Program-made: the position numbers and the translations under genes
The notes under the pieces: generated by a model
Databases searched by the model: none
Seen by the model: the letters and a program-made list of their open reading frames with translations, nothing else
What the model was told of the DNA's origin: nothing
Source of the DNA: Verrucomicrobia bacterium UBA6015
Lineage (GTDB): Bacteria; Verrucomicrobiota; Kiritimatiellia; UBA8416
Assembly (NCBI GenBank): GCA_002428045.1
Contig: DIZZ01000075.1
Location: 1 to 15,872 of the forward strand
DNA: 15,872 nucleotides
Direction: 5' to 3'
Shown here: positions 15,743-15,872 of the stretch, piece by piece
Layout: each line of letters starts with the position of its first letter
How positions within the stretch are numbered: position 1 is the stretch's first letter

Positions 15743-15872
15743 GCAGATTATTCGGAACCGACGGCGTACGCGGGATTGCCAATGTCAACCCGATGACGGC
15801 AGAAATGGCGCTGGCTATCGGACGTGCCACTGCTTATGTGTGTAAACGCCACAACCGTCGTCACCGGATTGT
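15739..15872 (+). CDS. glmM: Phosphoglucosamine mutase, 5' part only
   Basis: The first 44 residues are present before the window ends. The start MSRLFGTDGVRGIANVNPMT is the characteristic N-terminus of phosphoglucosamine mutase, which converts glucosamine-6-phosphate to glucosamine-1-phosphate. The phosphoserine loop lies beyond the window, so activity cannot be judged. Its ATG overlaps the stop of the beta-helix gene as ATGA, so translation is probably coupled. It follows glmS in pathway order. Confidence 0.93.
   Translation, partial: MSRLFGTDGVRGIANVNPMTAEMALAIGRATAYVCKRHNRRHRI

Noticed and set aside
1..15872. Mobile element, phage, CRISPR array, tRNA or rRNA
   Set aside because: No transposase or integrase, no regularly spaced repeats, no terminal inverted repeats and no tRNA- or rRNA-like sequence were seen.

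Overview
The window reads as a chromosomal segment of a moderately GC-rich, Gram-negative-type bacterium. Several products start with export signals, and a periplasmic-type sugar-binding protein sits beside its ABC transporter. There are no phage, transposon, tRNA, rRNA or CRISPR signatures. Gene density is high, with short gaps and start/stop overlaps. The taxon cannot be fixed from the sequence. A TPR protein and a stand-alone GlmU-like beta-helix protein remind me of the PVC group (Kiritimatiellota, Lentisphaerota, Verrucomicrobiota), but that is a low-confidence impression.

Region 1 (about 1-5700, + strand) looks like one transcription unit. It holds a ribose-type substrate-binding protein, a double-ATPase sugar ABC protein, a membrane permease, a 60-residue single-pass membrane protein, and a full-length glutamine-dependent NAD+ synthetase. 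The NAD+ synthetase start overlaps the small gene by four bases. Region 2 (5793-7458, +) encodes an exported TPR protein and a UbiA-family membrane prenyltransferase. The latter is most like decaprenyl-phosphate phosphoribosyltransferase.

Region 3 (7507-10657, +) encodes an 864-residue cyclic-di-GMP regulator with order REC, GAF-like, GGDEF, REC, HD-GYP. It overlaps an exported MORN-repeat protein by eight bases. Region 4 (10686-12479, - strand) is a single gene for a 597-residue protein I cannot name. Its N-terminal two thirds resemble the FMN-dependent nitronate monooxygenase/FabK-like barrel family, and a cysteine group follows.

Region 5 (12700 to the end, +) is an amino-sugar cluster: glmS, a stand-alone left-handed beta-helix protein resembling the GlmU acetyltransferase half, and the start of glmM, which runs off the window. 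Together these cover most of the route from fructose-6-phosphate toward UDP-N-acetylglucosamine. The GlmU uridylyltransferase half is absent from the window. The glmS leader contains two clear inverted repeats. The strongest leads are the unnamed 597-residue protein, the uncoupled GlmU-like protein inside a glm operon, and the dual-output c-di-GMP regulator coupled to a MORN protein.
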